Origin: Dickeya undicola
GTDB taxonomy: Bacteria; Pseudomonadota; Gammaproteobacteria; Enterobacterales; Enterobacteriaceae
Assembly: GCF_000784735.1 (NCBI RefSeq)
Contig: NZ_JSYG01000022.1
Span: 124,001-188,000, forward strand
Length of the DNA stretch: 64,000 bases
Direction: 5' to 3'
In this document: piece by piece, positions 62,877 to 64,000 of the stretch
Layout of the letters: every line of letters starts with the position of its first letter
Position numbering within the stretch: the stretch's first letter is position 1
Made by a program: the position numbers and the translations under genes
Notes under the pieces: generated by a model
Seen by the model: the letters and a program-made list of their open reading frames with translations, nothing else
Told to the model about the DNA's origin: nothing
Database searches by the model: none

Positions 62877-64000
62877 TTATTTTTCAATCAGGCTGGGGAT
62901 AAGGACGTTTGGATTGACATCCTCAGCGTAATCTACCCCGTCAATGTTAAAACCAAACAACCGCAGGAATTCCTCTTTATAACCGGCAAAGTCGGTGACC
63001 TGATAAAGATTCTCAGCCGTTACATTGTGCCAGTGTTGGTTGACGTAAGCCTGAATGTCCGAGGCTAATTCTTTATAGTCGGTACGCAGGCGGCCTTCGT
63101 CATCAATAACCGGAGAGGTGTTGTACAGTGAATCACTGAACAGCCCGTAAATCTGTTCGATACAGCCTTCATGTGTTCCCTTTTCTTTCATCACTTTGAA
63201 AAGTAATGACAAGTACAGCGGCATGATGGGGATCGCCGAGCTGGCCTGGGTAACGACGGCTTTCAATACGGAGACGTAGGCTTCTCCTCCGATATCCGCT
63301 AAGGTTTCGCGGATATTTAATACTTTTTTATCCAGGTCTTTTTTAGCCGCACCGATTGAACCATTCCAGTAAATGGCATGAGTGATGTCAGCGCCAAGAT
63401 AGGTGAACGCCGTTGTTTTGGCTCCCTGAGCCAATACACCGGCATCATTGAGCGCATCGATCCACATTTGCCAGTCTTCGCCCCCCATGACCGCAACCGT
63501 ATTTTCGATCTCTTCCGGCGTTGCGGCTTCGAGCGCGAACTCTTTCACCAGTTCTTTATCGGTATCAATGCCCGGTAAACGAATGTCGGCACCGATCGGT
63601 TTTAACACGGATGAATAGACCTGACCGGTTTTCGGGTGGGTACGTCTGGGCGCGGCGAGGCTGTAAATCACCAGGTCGACCTGGCCGAGGTCACGTTTAA
63701 TGGTGTCGATGGTTAAGGCTTTTATCTCATCAGAAAACGCATCGCCATTGATGGTTTTGGCATAACGCCCTTTCTCGTGGGCAAACTTTTCAAACGCGGC
63801 GGTGTTATACCATCCAGCGGTTCCTGGTTTACTGTCGCTTCCTGGGCGTTCAAATGCGATGCCAAGGGTGTCTGCATCGGCACCAAACGCGGCGGTGATA
63901 CGTGCTGCCAGGCCATATCCGGTCGAGGCACCGATAACCAGCACTTTTTTGGGGCCATTCGAGACAGGCTTATTGGCGGTAACATAATCGATTTGCTGTT
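62877..64000 (-). CDS. fabV: enoyl-[ACP] reductase FabV, start outside the window
   Basis: About 373 of roughly 400 residues are visible; the frame runs off the window edge at [18 protein letters not shown]. Cofactor motif [16 protein letters not shown] and the FabV active site Tyr-x8-Lys in [12 protein letters not shown]. It reduces trans-2-enoyl-ACP in fatty acid synthesis and is a triclosan-resistant FabI alternative. Convergent with the AraC gene. Confidence 0.96.
   Translation of the reverse strand, partial: QQIDYVTANKPVSNGPKKVLVIGASTGYGLAARITAAFGADADTLGIAFERPGSDSKPGTAGWYNTAAFEKFAHEKGRYAKTINGDAFSDEIKALTIDTIKRDLGQVDLVIYSLAAPRRTHPKTGQVYSSVLKPIGADIRLPGIDTDKELVKEFALEAATPEEIENTVAVMGGEDWQMWIDALNDAGVLAQGAKTTAFTYLGADITHAIYWNGSIGAAKKDLDKKVLNIRETLADIGGEAYVSVLKAVVTQASSAIPIMPLYLSLLFKVMKEKGTHEGCIEQIYGLFSDSLYNTSPVIDDEGRLRTDYKELASDIQAYVNQHWHNVTAENLYQVTDFAGYKEEFLRLFGFNIDGVDYAEDVNPNVLIPSLIEK

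Overview
The window looks like a plant-associated enterobacterium of the Dickeya/Pectobacterium group. The grounds are the conserved enterobacterial order yfgM-bamB-der, xseA, guaB-guaA with high GC, a protealysin-type neutral protease next to its inhibitor gene, and an hcp-vgrG type VI cassette. The genus is an inference; the gene order is seen directly.

Layout. (1) 1-9920 is core chromosome: yfgM (cut by the window start), bamB, der, a zinc-ribbon gene, emfourin/protealysin, xseA, guaB, guaA. (2) About 9909-54756 is an integrative and conjugative element (ICE) inserted at the 3' end of guaA. A copy of the last bases of guaA (GAGTGGGAAT) recurs at 54747-54756. The left end holds a tyrosine recombinase with arm-type repeats, a HicA-like toxin/partner pair, AlpA, a RadC-like gene, DUF736, DUF2285, an excisionase-like HTH, RepA with three iterons just downstream (a likely origin), TraF peptidase and a DUF3363 relaxase. 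The transfer machinery is a complete Trb-type mating-pair cluster at 33.6-44.8 kb (traG, copG, trbB-C-D-E-J-L-F-G-I), preceded by an entry-exclusion-like gene.

(3) Two cargo blocks sit in the ICE. The first (20.3-31.6 kb, mostly AT-rich) lies between two paralogous XRE regulators. It reads like a defence island: an overlapping three-gene operon of SF1 helicase, DarT-like DNA ADP-ribosyltransferase and ADP-ribosylglycohydrolase; a second operon of a 1102-residue SF1 helicase, a Cys/His-bearing 304-residue protein and a 95-residue protein; and a lone phosphorothioate-binding HNH endonuclease. The second (44.8-54.0 kb) carries a RelE/ParE-type toxin-antitoxin pair, a DUF2971 gene, an IS630 fragment and an hcp-vgrG-DUF4123 type VI cassette with a WHH nuclease toxin, a SUKH immunity protein, a Cdc123-like ATP-grasp protein and PAAR.

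(4) 54757-57802 is the remnant of a second guaA-targeted element: a decayed integrase 3' end, a Sll1717-family P-loop ATPase, and two tandem regulators that look like restriction-modification controller proteins with C-box operators but no restriction-modification genes. (5) 57.8-64 kb returns to ordinary metabolic and regulatory genes: LysR, an MFS exporter, an NAD-dependent reductase with its AraC regulator (and four phased repeats in front), and fabV, cut by the window end.

The most promising undescribed systems are the helicase/DarT-like/ADP-ribosylglycohydrolase operon and the C-box-controlled Sll1717 ATPase. No tRNA, rRNA or CRISPR array was recognised.
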